64,000 nt of DNA. It comes from Nocardiopsis sp. TSRI0078. Its GTDB lineage: Bacteria > Actinomycetota > Actinomycetes > Streptosporangiales > Streptosporangiaceae. Of the stretch, positions 1-7,694 are shown piece after piece (the first letter of the stretch is position 1; every line of letters begins with the position of its first letter). The notes under the pieces are model-generated. The model was not told where the DNA came from. It did no database searches and saw only the letters and a list, made by a program, of their open reading frames with translations. Location: NCBI RefSeq assembly GCF_001905145.1, contig NZ_LWLB01000023.1, positions 248,001-312,000 of the forward strand, given 5' to 3'. A program made the translations under genes and the position numbers.

Positions 1-50
1 TGCGCCATGCGGTCCTTCTCGGCTTCACCATCGGATCCGCTGCCGCCCAT
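1..50 (-). CDS. 5' end of a reverse-strand gene (partial)
   Basis: A reverse-strand frame opens with ATG at 48-50 and is still open at the left edge, giving M-G-G-S-G-S-D-G-E-A-E-K-D-R-M-A. A second in-frame ATG at 6-8 has a better-placed purine-rich ribosome site (GAGAAGGA) about seven bases upstream, whereas the upstream ATG has GGGAGG almost touching it. Too little is present to name a product. It would be divergent from the HNH gene at 162, so any promoters would share positions 51-161. It may not be a gene. Confidence 0.3.
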   Translation of the reverse strand, partial: MGGSGSDGEAEKDRMA

Positions 51-161
51 CCTCCCGACTGGAGCACGGAAGCGAACCAGGGATGACCGATTCCGGCCAA
101 ATAGGCCAAATGGGACGAAAGGAACTCTCCGCGGAAGCAGCAAAACCGAGAAAGCAGCATA

Positions 162-1142
162 ATGCCGGATATGAAGGCTTTTGTCGGAGTGACTGACCAG
201 GGCTGGGCCGAATTCCTCGCCCAGCGACCCCACCTGACCGAGATCAACTTCTGGCGCCCTTCGTCAGACAAGGACTTCGGCCGTATCGGCCTGGGCGACC
301 TCTTCCTCTTCAAGACGCGGTACCCCCACAACAGGATCGTGGGCGGCGCCGTCTTCAGCGGGTTCACCCAGGTCCGTCTGTCCGAAGCCTGGGCCTCCTT
401 CGGGGAGGGCAACGGCAGGAGCAGCCTCAACGAGCTGCGCGACGCACTCAACGTGTACCGCCGGAAGGAGGGCAAGCCGCCCATCCGCACGGACGAGGAC
501 CCGCTCATCGGCTGCATCATGCTGCGCGACCCCGTCTTCTTCCCCGAGAGCACGACTTTCGCGCCCCCGCCGGACTTCAGCAAGAACCTCGTCCAGGGCA
601 AGGGGTACGACAACATCGAGGCCTCCGTCCTCGCGGACTACTTCGCCCCGATCGCCGACCGCGTACTGGCGGAGGGCGCGGACGCCGCCCTCGGCGAGGA
701 GTCGGAGGACACCGACACCTGGCGGCACGACGGACCCACCCGAGGCGGGTACCGCCCCGTCCGCCAGCGCCTCGGGCAGGAGGCGTTCAAACTCGCGCTC
801 ATGAGCGCCTACCAGGGCAGGTGCGCGGTCACGGGGATCGATGTGCCACCGGCCCTGGAGGCGGCGCACATCCACCCGGTGTCCGAGGGAGGGCTGCACC
901 GGCTCGACAACGGCATGCTGTTGCGCGCGGACGTGCACCGGCTCTTCGACCAGGGGTACCTGGGGGTCTCACCGGAGCTGACCGTCCGGGTGAGCCCCCG
1001 CCTGCACGAACACCCCTCCCCCGCGACCAAGGAGTACACCGGTTTGGAGGGCAGGAGTATCGCTCTTCCCCCGCGCAAGGCGGACCTCCCCAGCCCGGAC
1101 GCGTTCGCCTGGCACTACGAACGCGTATTCCAGCACACCTGA
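162..1142 (+). CDS. HNH endonuclease with N-terminal PUA/EVE-like domain
   Basis: The 326-residue protein has two visible parts. Residues about 1-125 contain a G-L-G-D-L-F-L-F-K segment followed by IVGGAVFSGF and an AWASFG motif, which resembles the PUA/EVE-like or SRA-like modules that sit before HNH nucleases in modification-dependent restriction proteins. Residues about 215-275 form the HNH nuclease: YQGRCAVTG, then EAAHIHP and GGLHRLDNGMLL, ending in DVHRLFDQG. A single protein of this architecture can act as a stand-alone type IV-like restriction enzyme that cuts modified or foreign DNA. That role is inferred from architecture. ATG at 162 is chosen; ATG at 171 is an alternative. It marks the left end of the accessory region. 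Confidence 0.8.
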   Translation: MPDMKAFVGVTDQGWAEFLAQRPHLTEINFWRPSSDKDFGRIGLGDLFLFKTRYPHNRIVGGAVFSGFTQVRLSEAWASFGEGNGRSSLNELRDALNVYRRKEGKPPIRTDEDPLIGCIMLRDPVFFPESTTFAPPPDFSKNLVQGKGYDNIEASVLADYFAPIADRVLAEGADAALGEESEDTDTWRHDGPTRGGYRPVRQRLGQEAFKLALMSAYQGRCAVTGIDVPPALEAAHIHPVSEGGLHRLDNGMLLRADVHRLFDQGYLGVSPELTVRVSPRLHEHPSPATKEYTGLEGRSIALPPRKADLPSPDAFAWHYERVFQHT

Positions 1143-1194
1143 GGACGGCCGCCCCTCCCTCGGTGCGCCCGCACGCCTGGAGGGGGCTACCGGG

Positions 1195-1640
1195 CACGCG
1201 CTCCTGTCACGTCTTCGCTGGACATAGGAACAGGGCCCGATCGTGTTCTCCGCTGAGGGTGAGCAGTTTTCCAGCTGGTCGATGGCCAGGACTGTGCGGC
1301 GGGTTCCGCTGTTCTCGTGACGGGTCTTGCGCGACAGGGTGAGGAGTTCGCCGCTGTCGCGCCGGATGTGGCGGGCACAGGCGGTCGGCCTGCGCGTGGT
1401 CGGTGGCCGCGGCCAGGGCTTTGGTCAGGGCCCGAAGGAGTCGGTGCCGACGCCGTTGAGGCGGCGCATGGCCTCGGTGGCCTGGGCGGCGCGGCTGAAG
1501 AAGACGGCGGCCTGCTCCAACAGTCGCATCGGCAGGGGCGTCTGACGCCCGTCGGCGGCGAAATCGGTGACCACTCCAGCAGGTCGGCGGCGAGCACGAG
1601 GAGCAGTTGGAGCAGCAGGGCGAGTCGTTGGCGTCGCCGC
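1195..1640 (-). pseudogene. Decayed reverse-strand gene with at least two frameshifts
   Basis: Protein-like stretches lie in different reverse frames in the order expected for one gene. Near 1580-1640 there is a leucine-rich helix (LLQLLLVLAADLLEW). At about 1428-1570 a second frame reads PMRLLEQAAVFFSRAAQA and continues to GVGTDSFGP before a stop at 1425-1427. Between about 1240 and 1400 other frames continue with TKALAAATDHAQADRLC and then RRDSGELLTLSRKTRHEN and RTVLAIDQLEN. Each segment alone is too short to be a gene, but together they read as one helical protein broken by small indels. The family is not recognised. The 300 bases from about 1650 to 1956 show no convincing gene. Confidence 0.4.
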
Positions 1641-1956
1641 GCGTCGTCTCCGAGGGACCACGTGTTCTGGAGGTTCGCGGAGCTCCCGTGCCCTTGGTGG
1701 GCCTATGGTGACGGGCGGTCGAGGTAAACCCGTTGGCCCCTTCCGGCCATCCGCAATCCCTTGTTCTGAAGGATTTCTCGCATCCGGCAGGAGTGCGGAA
1801 GTTGTAGCATTCGGCACGGTGTCACCCCCTGGAAGCGCGGTTGCTCCTCCTTGTGTCGCGTCAGGGCGTACTCGTTGCCTCCTTCGTCAGCCGAGGTTCT
1901 TCCGGACAGTGGAGTCCGGTCTGCTCTCTACCGCCCCTTCTTTCCGAAAAGGTCCC

Positions 1957-3435
1957 ATGCACGAAAACAAGGCCGCAGAACTCCGCAGGAGTCGGGCGGA
2001 GTGGTTTAACGGAGTAAGCGCCGCGATCCTGGAGGGTGTCGGTCCCCACCCGGCTCTGGAGGCAGGCCTGTTTCGGCATGACCTGGGTGACGTGGACCTG
2101 GTGAGAGCCACTCTGGTGACTCTCGTCGCCCACAGGCTCTCTGCCGGTGAAGGCCTGACCAAGGTCACGGAGTGGCTGACGGTCAGAGAAGTGTTCTCTT
2201 CAGCGGCGCCCACGACCGAGATCCTGGAGTCCCTGGTCCACCGGATCACCGAGCGGCTCGAACAGCAGCGACTGTGGCTCGGTTCCGCATTGGAGATGAC
2301 CGGCATCCCCCAGTGGAACTTGGAGGAGTTGTCCTCCTGCCTGACGGAGTACTGGGCCTCCCAACGCGGTTCCGTCGTACCTGCGGCTCAACTCAGGCAC
2401 GAGCTGACCGGCTGCTGGGACATCCGGATGCCGGAGCTCATTGATGCTTGGATGGGTTTGCCCGAGGACCCCTTCGCCGACTTCGTGGACGCCTTCGGCA
2501 TCCTCAAGCAGGAGGAGACCATCGTAGGTAACCTCGCCAGCCTGTGTCTGAGCCACGGCACCGCGAGGAGTCATGTGGAGGCCTGGGTCGATTCCCTTCA
2601 CTGGGACATCAACCACACGGAGCACCTTTTTCTCTTCGGAACCGAGTTGCGTTACCTGCGAGCGGCACGACAGGTTCTGAACAACAGCATGGCCAGGGCG
2701 GACATGCCCCCGCACGTCCTCACCGCAGGCAGGCGCGTCAACGACCTGTGGGACGAACTGGAAACGCGGTACCGCTCGGTCATGCGCGGCCTGACCGCCT
2801 TCGAGGTTCTTCTCCTCGTTGACCGTGACGACGACGAGGTGTTCGCGGACGAGTGCCTCGCCGTGTACATGGCTCAGCACCGGCCCAACATCCGCAAGAT
2901 CCCCTGTGAGACCGCTGCCGGAACGTGGGGCCCGGTGCCGTGGCTCGTGGTCGTGGTGCGAGGAGAGGAGCAGGTCGCCGCCGCGCGGAAGATCCTCGGC
3001 TGGGAGGTCCACCAGATCACGGCGAACATCCCCCAGAGCTTCTCCTCACCTGTCGGACTGTCTCTGGACGCCCCTCCTCTGGAGTCCGCCGGAGTCGACG
3101 CGGCTTTCTCGTTCTTTCCCCGACGAGTGGGGGACCTGTGTCAGATCCTGCTCATCGCCAAGCGCCGTGAGGTCTCCGTGGAGTTCGTGGAGTTGAGGTG
3201 GAACGAGGATCTGGAGGCGGAGGAGAGCATCCCGATCGGTGCCCGGGGTTTTCTCTTCACTCAGGACGACGCGGAACTCCTCGACAGAATCACTTCCTGG
3301 GCTTGTTCCCGGCTGCGCCGTCTGCTCCCGAACGGCCCCTTGGCGGAGGACGAGTATCTCGCCAACGCCTGGGCGAGCCGAGGCCCTCTGGTCGAGCTGC
3401 TGTCCCAGCCCGAAGACCTCGATCCGTGGGGATGA
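1957..3435 (+). CDS. Hypothetical protein preceding a Ser/Thr kinase gene
   Basis: A 492-residue protein starts at ATG 1957 (MHENKAAELRRSRAEW). The same frame is open upstream to 1567, but that part has the composition of non-coding sequence, so the later ATG is preferred although its ribosome site (AAAAGG) is weak. No signal peptide or membrane segment is visible. The first 260 residues look all-helical; the last 220 mix strands and helices, including LTAFEVLLLVDRDDDEVF and a hydrophobic strand WLVVVVRG. No family or catalytic motif was recognised. It sits 151 bases upstream of the kinase-TPR gene on the same strand, so the two probably work together, perhaps with this protein as sensor or target. 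That partnership is inferred from position only. Confidence 0.7.
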   Translation: MHENKAAELRRSRAEWFNGVSAAILEGVGPHPALEAGLFRHDLGDVDLVRATLVTLVAHRLSAGEGLTKVTEWLTVREVFSSAAPTTEILESLVHRITERLEQQRLWLGSALEMTGIPQWNLEELSSCLTEYWASQRGSVVPAAQLRHELTGCWDIRMPELIDAWMGLPEDPFADFVDAFGILKQEETIVGNLASLCLSHGTARSHVEAWVDSLHWDINHTEHLFLFGTELRYLRAARQVLNNSMARADMPPHVLTAGRRVNDLWDELETRYRSVMRGLTAFEVLLLVDRDDDEVFADECLAVYMAQHRPNIRKIPCETAAGTWGPVPWLVVVVRGEEQVAAARKILGWEVHQITANIPQSFSSPVGLSLDAPPLESAGVDAAFSFFPRRVGDLCQILLIAKRREVSVEFVELRWNEDLEAEESIPIGARGFLFTQDDAELLDRITSWACSRLRRLLPNGPLAEDEYLANAWASRGPLVELLSQPEDLDPWG

Positions 3436-3519
3436 CACATCCGTTCTCCCGCGGCGACTCCCTCGGGGCACCGCCTTGTAGGCAGAGTCCATAGCCCCTA
3501 CTGACTGGGCGTGAACAGC

Positions 3520-3559
3520 GGAGCGAGCACGTTCCCGTCGGAGCGAGCACGTTCCCGTT
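3520..3559 (+). repeat. Tandem 20-bp direct repeat upstream of kinase gene
   Basis: Two adjacent 20-base copies, at 3520-3539 and 3540-3559, match at 19 of 20 positions (GGAGCGAGCACGTTCCCGT plus C or T). They lie between the stop of the upstream gene at 3435 and the GTG start of the kinase at 3587. They could be a duplicated regulator site or simple slippage; the sequence does not decide. Confidence 0.85.
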
Positions 3560-3586
3560 CAGTGCCCCGAGCTGGAAAGGTACCCG

Positions 3587-5698
3587 GTGTCCGACATCCT
3601 CCCGTGGCCTCTTGTCCCCGTGGGCGGCTACCGCCCCCTGAAACTGCTTGGGCGCGGCGGTTACGGCATTGTCTACCTGGGGTCGCGGGACTCTGGAGAG
3701 CAGGCCGCGGTCAAGCTCCTGCGCACCGATCGGTTCGACAGCGGCCAAGCCCAACAGCGCTTCGTCCGGGAGATCGAGCAGCTCAGCAGGGTCAGCGGTC
3801 CCTGCGTGGCTTCCATCCTGGACGCTGATCCTGAGGCCCCGATCCCCTGGATCGCCACCGAGTACATTGAAGGACCGACTCTCCAGAAGTTCATTGAGGC
3901 CAACGGTCCGTGCACAGGACCGGATCTGTATCGGCTGGCGGTCAGAACGGCCGAGGCTCTCACGGGAATCCACGCCGCCGGAGTGATCCACCGCGATCTG
4001 AAGCCCGAGAACATCCTGTTGGCCTCCGAGGGCCCCAGAGTCATCGACTTCGGCATCTCCAGGGCTCTGGAAAGTACGGGAATGCTTCCGAGTATGCCTC
4101 TCGGTTCTGTCGGTTACGCGGCACCCGAACAGTTGAAGGACGTCCCTCTCAGCCCGAGGACGGACGTCTTCGCCTGGGGTGCCGTCATGGTGTTCGCCGC
4201 CACGGGAAGAAAAGCCTTCCCGGCTGCTGAGAAGCTCGCCTGGATGCACCAGGTGATGAACCGTGAACCCGAGACCTACGGCGTTCGGGAACCCCTCCTG
4301 TCCGTCGTACTGTCCTGCTTGGACAAGAGGCCCGAGAGGCGGCCCACTTCGGCCAGACTGATGCAGACTCTGGTGGAGAGCCACTCCTCCGGCGGATGGA
4401 CGAGGCTGACGGGCGAAGTGGCAGCGGCCGGAACGGGCAGAGAACCTTCGTCGACCCGGCTCACCCCCACCCGGCTGTTCACCACTCGTCCCATGACCGA
4501 CCTCCAGGACGGTTCTCCCGAAAGCCCCGCGCCCTCCTCCCGAGAGGAAACCGCCCGGGGGGAAGCCACGGTCAATCCTCATACGCACCAACGGCGGCCG
4601 CACCGGCCCCACGCCCTCGCACACTCCCTGGCGAGGACCGTCACGGACCTCGCCCGCGCCGGTCTTCCAACGGTCTCCAACGACCTGCTCGCGAAGGCCC
4701 ACACGGTCCACCTCCACGACGTACACCTTCCCGAGGGGATGTCATTCATCGAGGAGTTGAACTGGGCCTGCCTACCGGTGCCCCGGGGCGGCGGTCTCCT
4801 GGTCTCGGCGCAGGGTACCCGTTGGCGTCCCGCCGACCACCTCCTGGCTGAAGCGGGCGGCCCCGTTCCCCGGGAGCTGTGGTTCACCGCCGCGGCCAAC
4901 GCCTCAGGTGAGGTCGGCCCCGCCGATGTCGCGATGAACGCTCTGCGTATGGACGAGTACGAGATCGCCCTGTCCATCCTCATCCAGGCGTCGGAGCACG
5001 ACGATCTGGCCGCCAGAGGCCTGCTCGGTCTCCTCTCCGCACAGGCCCGCGACTACCGCAGAGCCGAACCGCTGTTGCGCGAGGTGGTCGGGGAGAACGG
5101 TTCCGCCGCCTACAGGTTCGAACTCGGTGCCCTGCTACACAGGACCGGCCGTGTCGACGAAGCCGAACAGTGGTACCTGGATGCGGCCGAGAGTGGCTCC
5201 GGACGAGCCATGGCGCACCTCGGCATGCTGTACTCACAGCGGGCGGAAGAGGAACAGGCACAGCACTGGCTGCGGCAATCGGCGGAGTCCGCCGAGGACC
5301 CTCTGGGCATGGTGCTGTGGTCCTTTGACCTCAGCCTGCGGGGACGTCCGGCAGACGCACGCCACTGGTACGACAGGGCGTTGGAGGAGTCCGGCCCACA
5401 GGTCCTCGTCGAGGCCGGGGACCTGCTCCGAGACCTGGGAAACCCTGAGGCCGAGGACTTCTACCGAGCGGCCGCACGCCACGACGAGGACTTCGGCCAT
5501 GAGAGGTGGGAGCAGACGCACCGGAAGGGAGCTGACACGGTTCAGCTACACGTCCCCCGAGCGGCCACCGGGAACGGGCATCCGACAGAACCCGACTGGT
5601 ACATCCGGCAGGTCGCCCGGGACGAGGTGAGCCAGGTGTTCACTGAGTTTTTCGGAAACGACGGCCCGTGGGTGGAACCGAACGGGAAGGGGCCCTGA
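3587..5698 (+). CDS. Cytosolic Ser/Thr protein kinase with C-terminal TPR/Sel1-like repeats
   Basis: Residues about 15-270 form a Hanks-type kinase domain with all key elements: glycine loop GRGGYG at 22-27, the ATP-contacting lysine K43 (AAVKLL), catalytic loop HRDLKPEN at 135-142, and DFG at 154-156. A linker rich in Pro, Ser and Arg follows. The last 300 residues hold alternating helix pairs with repeated A-x-x-x-Y/L-x-x-A spacing (AEPLLREVV, AEQWYLDAAESG, AQHWLRQSAES), typical of TPR or Sel1-like repeats that bind partner proteins. No membrane segment is present, unlike many PknB-type kinases, so it is probably cytosolic. The start is GTG at 3587 with a strong GGAAAGG site seven bases upstream. 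The substrate is unknown; the preceding unrecognised protein is the obvious candidate. Confidence 0.9.
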   Translation: MSDILPWPLVPVGGYRPLKLLGRGGYGIVYLGSRDSGEQAAVKLLRTDRFDSGQAQQRFVREIEQLSRVSGPCVASILDADPEAPIPWIATEYIEGPTLQKFIEANGPCTGPDLYRLAVRTAEALTGIHAAGVIHRDLKPENILLASEGPRVIDFGISRALESTGMLPSMPLGSVGYAAPEQLKDVPLSPRTDVFAWGAVMVFAATGRKAFPAAEKLAWMHQVMNREPETYGVREPLLSVVLSCLDKRPERRPTSARLMQTLVESHSSGGWTRLTGEVAAAGTGREPSSTRLTPTRLFTTRPMTDLQDGSPESPAPSSREETARGEATVNPHTHQRRPHRPHALAHSLARTVTDLARAGLPTVSNDLLAKAHTVHLHDVHLPEGMSFIEELNWACLPVPRGGGLLVSAQGTRWRPADHLLAEAGGPVPRELWFTAAANASGEVGPADVAMNALRMDEYEIALSILIQASEHDDLAARGLLGLLSAQARDYRRAEPLLREVVGENGSAAYRFELGALLHRTGRVDEAEQWYLDAAESGSGRAMAHLGMLYSQRAEEEQAQHWLRQSAESAEDPLGMVLWSFDLSLRGRPADARHWYDRALEESGPQVLVEAGDLLRDLGNPEAEDFYRAAARHDEDFGHERWEQTHRKGADTVQLHVPRAATGNGHPTEPDWYIRQVARDEVSQVFTEFFGNDGPWVEPNGKGP

Positions 5699-5918
5699 CC
5701 GGAGCCGTGTGAAAGGCAGGTCCTCCGAGAGCAGGGAAATAGTCTACGAATCCGGCCGTCTCAGCAGCAGCCGGGGAGCAGTCACCCGGATGGAGACAAC
5801 GGGCCGTTCAGGAGGGTGATGGCCATCCTGACCTCTTCCACGACGTTGCCCCGGAAACGGATCTCAGCCGGTACCGCCGGGCATCCTGCCTCGCGCGAAA
5901 GAGGACCAGGAACCATCC

Positions 5919-6899
5919 CTATCCTTGAACCCCTTGAGTCAGAGCTTTCGAAACCACCTCCACCGCGGCCTGCTCGAAGGCCTCCCCGTTTACACGGAAC
6001 TGGTGCAGCGGTGGGAGGTGGAACCTGTCGAAGTCCTTCGACCTCCCGTTCTCGTCCCGGTCCGGGCTGACGGACACCGAAACCAGGCCGAACAGGTCGA
6101 GGGCACGATGGGCGGCGTAGGAGTCCCTACCGACGCCGTAGCCGGAGAGGCGGACCTCGCTCTCCACCTTCACCCAGTCGGAGTGCCCGGCCCGCCGCCT
6201 CTCGTGCAACAGCATCATCAGGAAGACGATCTCACTGTCCTCCAACAGGTGGATCCACCCTCGGGTGAACATCTCCGCAGGAAGGAGGACACAGGGTTCG
6301 TCACGGCGCGGCACGGTGTAGGCAAGGGCATGGGGGCCCTCCTGGGCACCCGACTCATGCAGGAGCTGGAACCCCTCGAACCTTCCCGCTCTGGCTCCAC
6401 CGTACGGAAGGTGGACCAGCTGCACCTCGGTGGAGGCCAGGTGTGCCAGGGCTGACTGCAGGGCGCGGAGTTTCTTGTCCGTCACCGACTGCACAACACG
6501 GCCGCGCGCCTGGTGCTGGACGGGAACCGCGATGAGATCGGTCCAACCGGTCTCCCGTCCGGCCCCGCACAGGGGCATGTCGTTGACGGGGACCCGGTCG
6601 ACCGCCGTCCCCCGGGCCTGCGCCTCGTACAGAGCGATCAGGTAGAGCCGCAGGGCGACCCCGCGCGGCGTGAGGATCCTCGTCGCGGACGGTCGCCGTG
6701 CCCTCTCCGGCAGCCGGCGGTCCGAGAGGGCGGCGTCGTGGCGGGGCTCCGTCCACACGAAACGCGAGCGCACCCGCACGACTCCCCCCGGCGGCGTACC
6801 ACGGTGCCGGAGCTGCTCCGCGGCTGTTCCGACCATGCTCCGCATCACCTCCAGGCGCATGAGGCGACGCCTGAACCGCTGGATTTCACGAACGCCCAT
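5919..6899 (-). CDS. Hypothetical protein, possible paired winged-helix DNA-binding protein
   Basis: The preferred start is ATG at 6897-6899 (MGVREIQRFRRRL), which has a good GAGGGA ribosome site; a TTG at 6926 in the same frame lacks one. The resulting 326-residue protein is not recognised. Two stretches have a winged-helix look: residues about 85-155 (ALRLYLIALYEAQARG, later KKLRALQSALAHLAS) and about 215-285 (EIVFLMMLLHERRR, then SYAAHRALDLFGLVSVSVSP followed by a charged turn). Paired winged helices occur in plasmid replication initiators and in some regulators. A long dyad lies directly upstream at 6925-6988, which fits a DNA-binding role on its own promoter or an origin-like site. Function is inference only. 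Confidence 0.65.
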   Translation of the reverse strand: MGVREIQRFRRRLMRLEVMRSMVGTAAEQLRHRGTPPGGVVRVRSRFVWTEPRHDAALSDRRLPERARRPSATRILTPRGVALRLYLIALYEAQARGTAVDRVPVNDMPLCGAGRETGWTDLIAVPVQHQARGRVVQSVTDKKLRALQSALAHLASTEVQLVHLPYGGARAGRFEGFQLLHESGAQEGPHALAYTVPRRDEPCVLLPAEMFTRGWIHLLEDSEIVFLMMLLHERRRAGHSDWVKVESEVRLSGYGVGRDSYAAHRALDLFGLVSVSVSPDRDENGRSKDFDRFHLPPLHQFRVNGEAFEQAAVEVVSKALTQGVQG

Positions 6900-6924
6900 T
6901 CTTCCCTCTGCTGTTATTGAACTC

Positions 6925-6988
6925 AACGCCTTAACCCGCCCCTGAAGTTATATACCTATGCCCTTCAGCAGGGGCGGGTCAAGGCGTT
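6925..6988. repeat. Long imperfect inverted repeat with AT-rich centre
   Basis: The left arm at 6925-6947 and right arm at 6963-6988 are complementary apart from one mismatch and a 3-base bulge; the core is CCCGCCCCTGAAG in one arm and CTTCAGCAGGGGCGGG in the other. The 15-base centre (6948-6962, TTATATACCTATG...) is unusually AT-rich for this genome and contains possible -10 elements. It lies just upstream of the reverse gene ending at 6899. An operator overlapping a promoter, an origin-like dyad or a cruciform are all possible. There is no U-tract, so a simple terminator is less likely. Confidence 0.75.
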
Positions 6989-7126
6989 TTCACGGAGCGG
7001 GCACAACCTTCCGCCGGGGGCCAGGATGGAGGCAGCAGGGGCGGCCACCGCGCAGTCCGACACCTTCTCCCAGTTCACAGCACTCCTGCCCATGTCCATT
7101 CATCCTCTCGCACCGAGGAGACACCC

Positions 7127-7315
7127 ATGTTTCGTTCCCGCCGTGAGAACACCCCGGACTCCACGAAGGAGAGCCAGCGGCTCCCACTGCGCTGGGCACT
7201 CATCCTCGGAGCGGCGGGCTGCGCGGCCCTCGCCGCCTTCGCGGCCTCGGGCCCCGTGGCGTGTGCCGTCACCGCCGTGACCGTCATGGGCGGCCTCCAC
7301 CTCGTCATCGAATAA
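7127..7315 (+). CDS. Small membrane protein
   Basis: A 62-residue ORF begins at ATG 7127 behind a strong GAGGAGA site eight bases upstream. A charged N-terminus (FRSRRENTPDSTKE) is followed by a hydrophobic stretch from residue about 22 (RWALILGAAGCAALAAF) and a second (VACAVTAVTVMGGLHLVI), so two short membrane helices with the N-terminus inside are likely. No family was recognised. It stands alone, with non-coding DNA on both sides. Confidence 0.55.
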   Translation: MFRSRRENTPDSTKESQRLPLRWALILGAAGCAALAAFAASGPVACAVTAVTVMGGLHLVIE

Positions 7316-7694
7316 CCCATAAGTCACACAAGTAGACATGATTCACATCAAGAACAATCACGGTCTTCCATGATCATGATGAGAGCAGAAGAAAGACGCG
7401 GGAATCTCATTTCTCATCCCCGTGTCACCCCTTCTGATAAATTTTCTGTGCGACTTCGAGCAGCTTCGACTTCCCACCTCTTCCCCTTTCCCGGAAGAGG
7501 GAGGCAACGCGGACCAGCGCGCTGGTTCTGTACGCCTTGGGGAACCGGAATCTGAGCGATGCCGCCTCGGCCACACAGGGATTCCCCTGGCCGTCGAGGG
7601 GGAGAGCGGAATCCGTTGGGGCCGACCTCCCCGGACCAGTGCCACACGCACCGTCCGGGCCGACCGGGCGATGCGTCTATCCGAGAGGTGTCCG
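7316..7694. other. Non-coding leader before the ParB-like gene
   Basis: No gene is supported here, although the frame of the following gene is open back to 7422; that stretch has coding-unlike composition. The first 130 bases are relatively AT-rich for this genome. They include a perfect 10-base palindrome CATGATCATG at 7369-7378, and there is a short hairpin CCTCTTCC / GGAAGAGG at 7477-7484 and 7493-7500. The area probably carries the promoter and leader of the 7695 gene; no specific -35/-10 pair could be assigned with confidence. Confidence 0.5.

Noticed and set aside
1567..1956. N-terminal extension of the gene ending at 3435
   Set aside because: The frame is open, but its translation is Arg/Ser/Pro-rich without structure and lacks a ribosome site; ATG 1957 is preferred.
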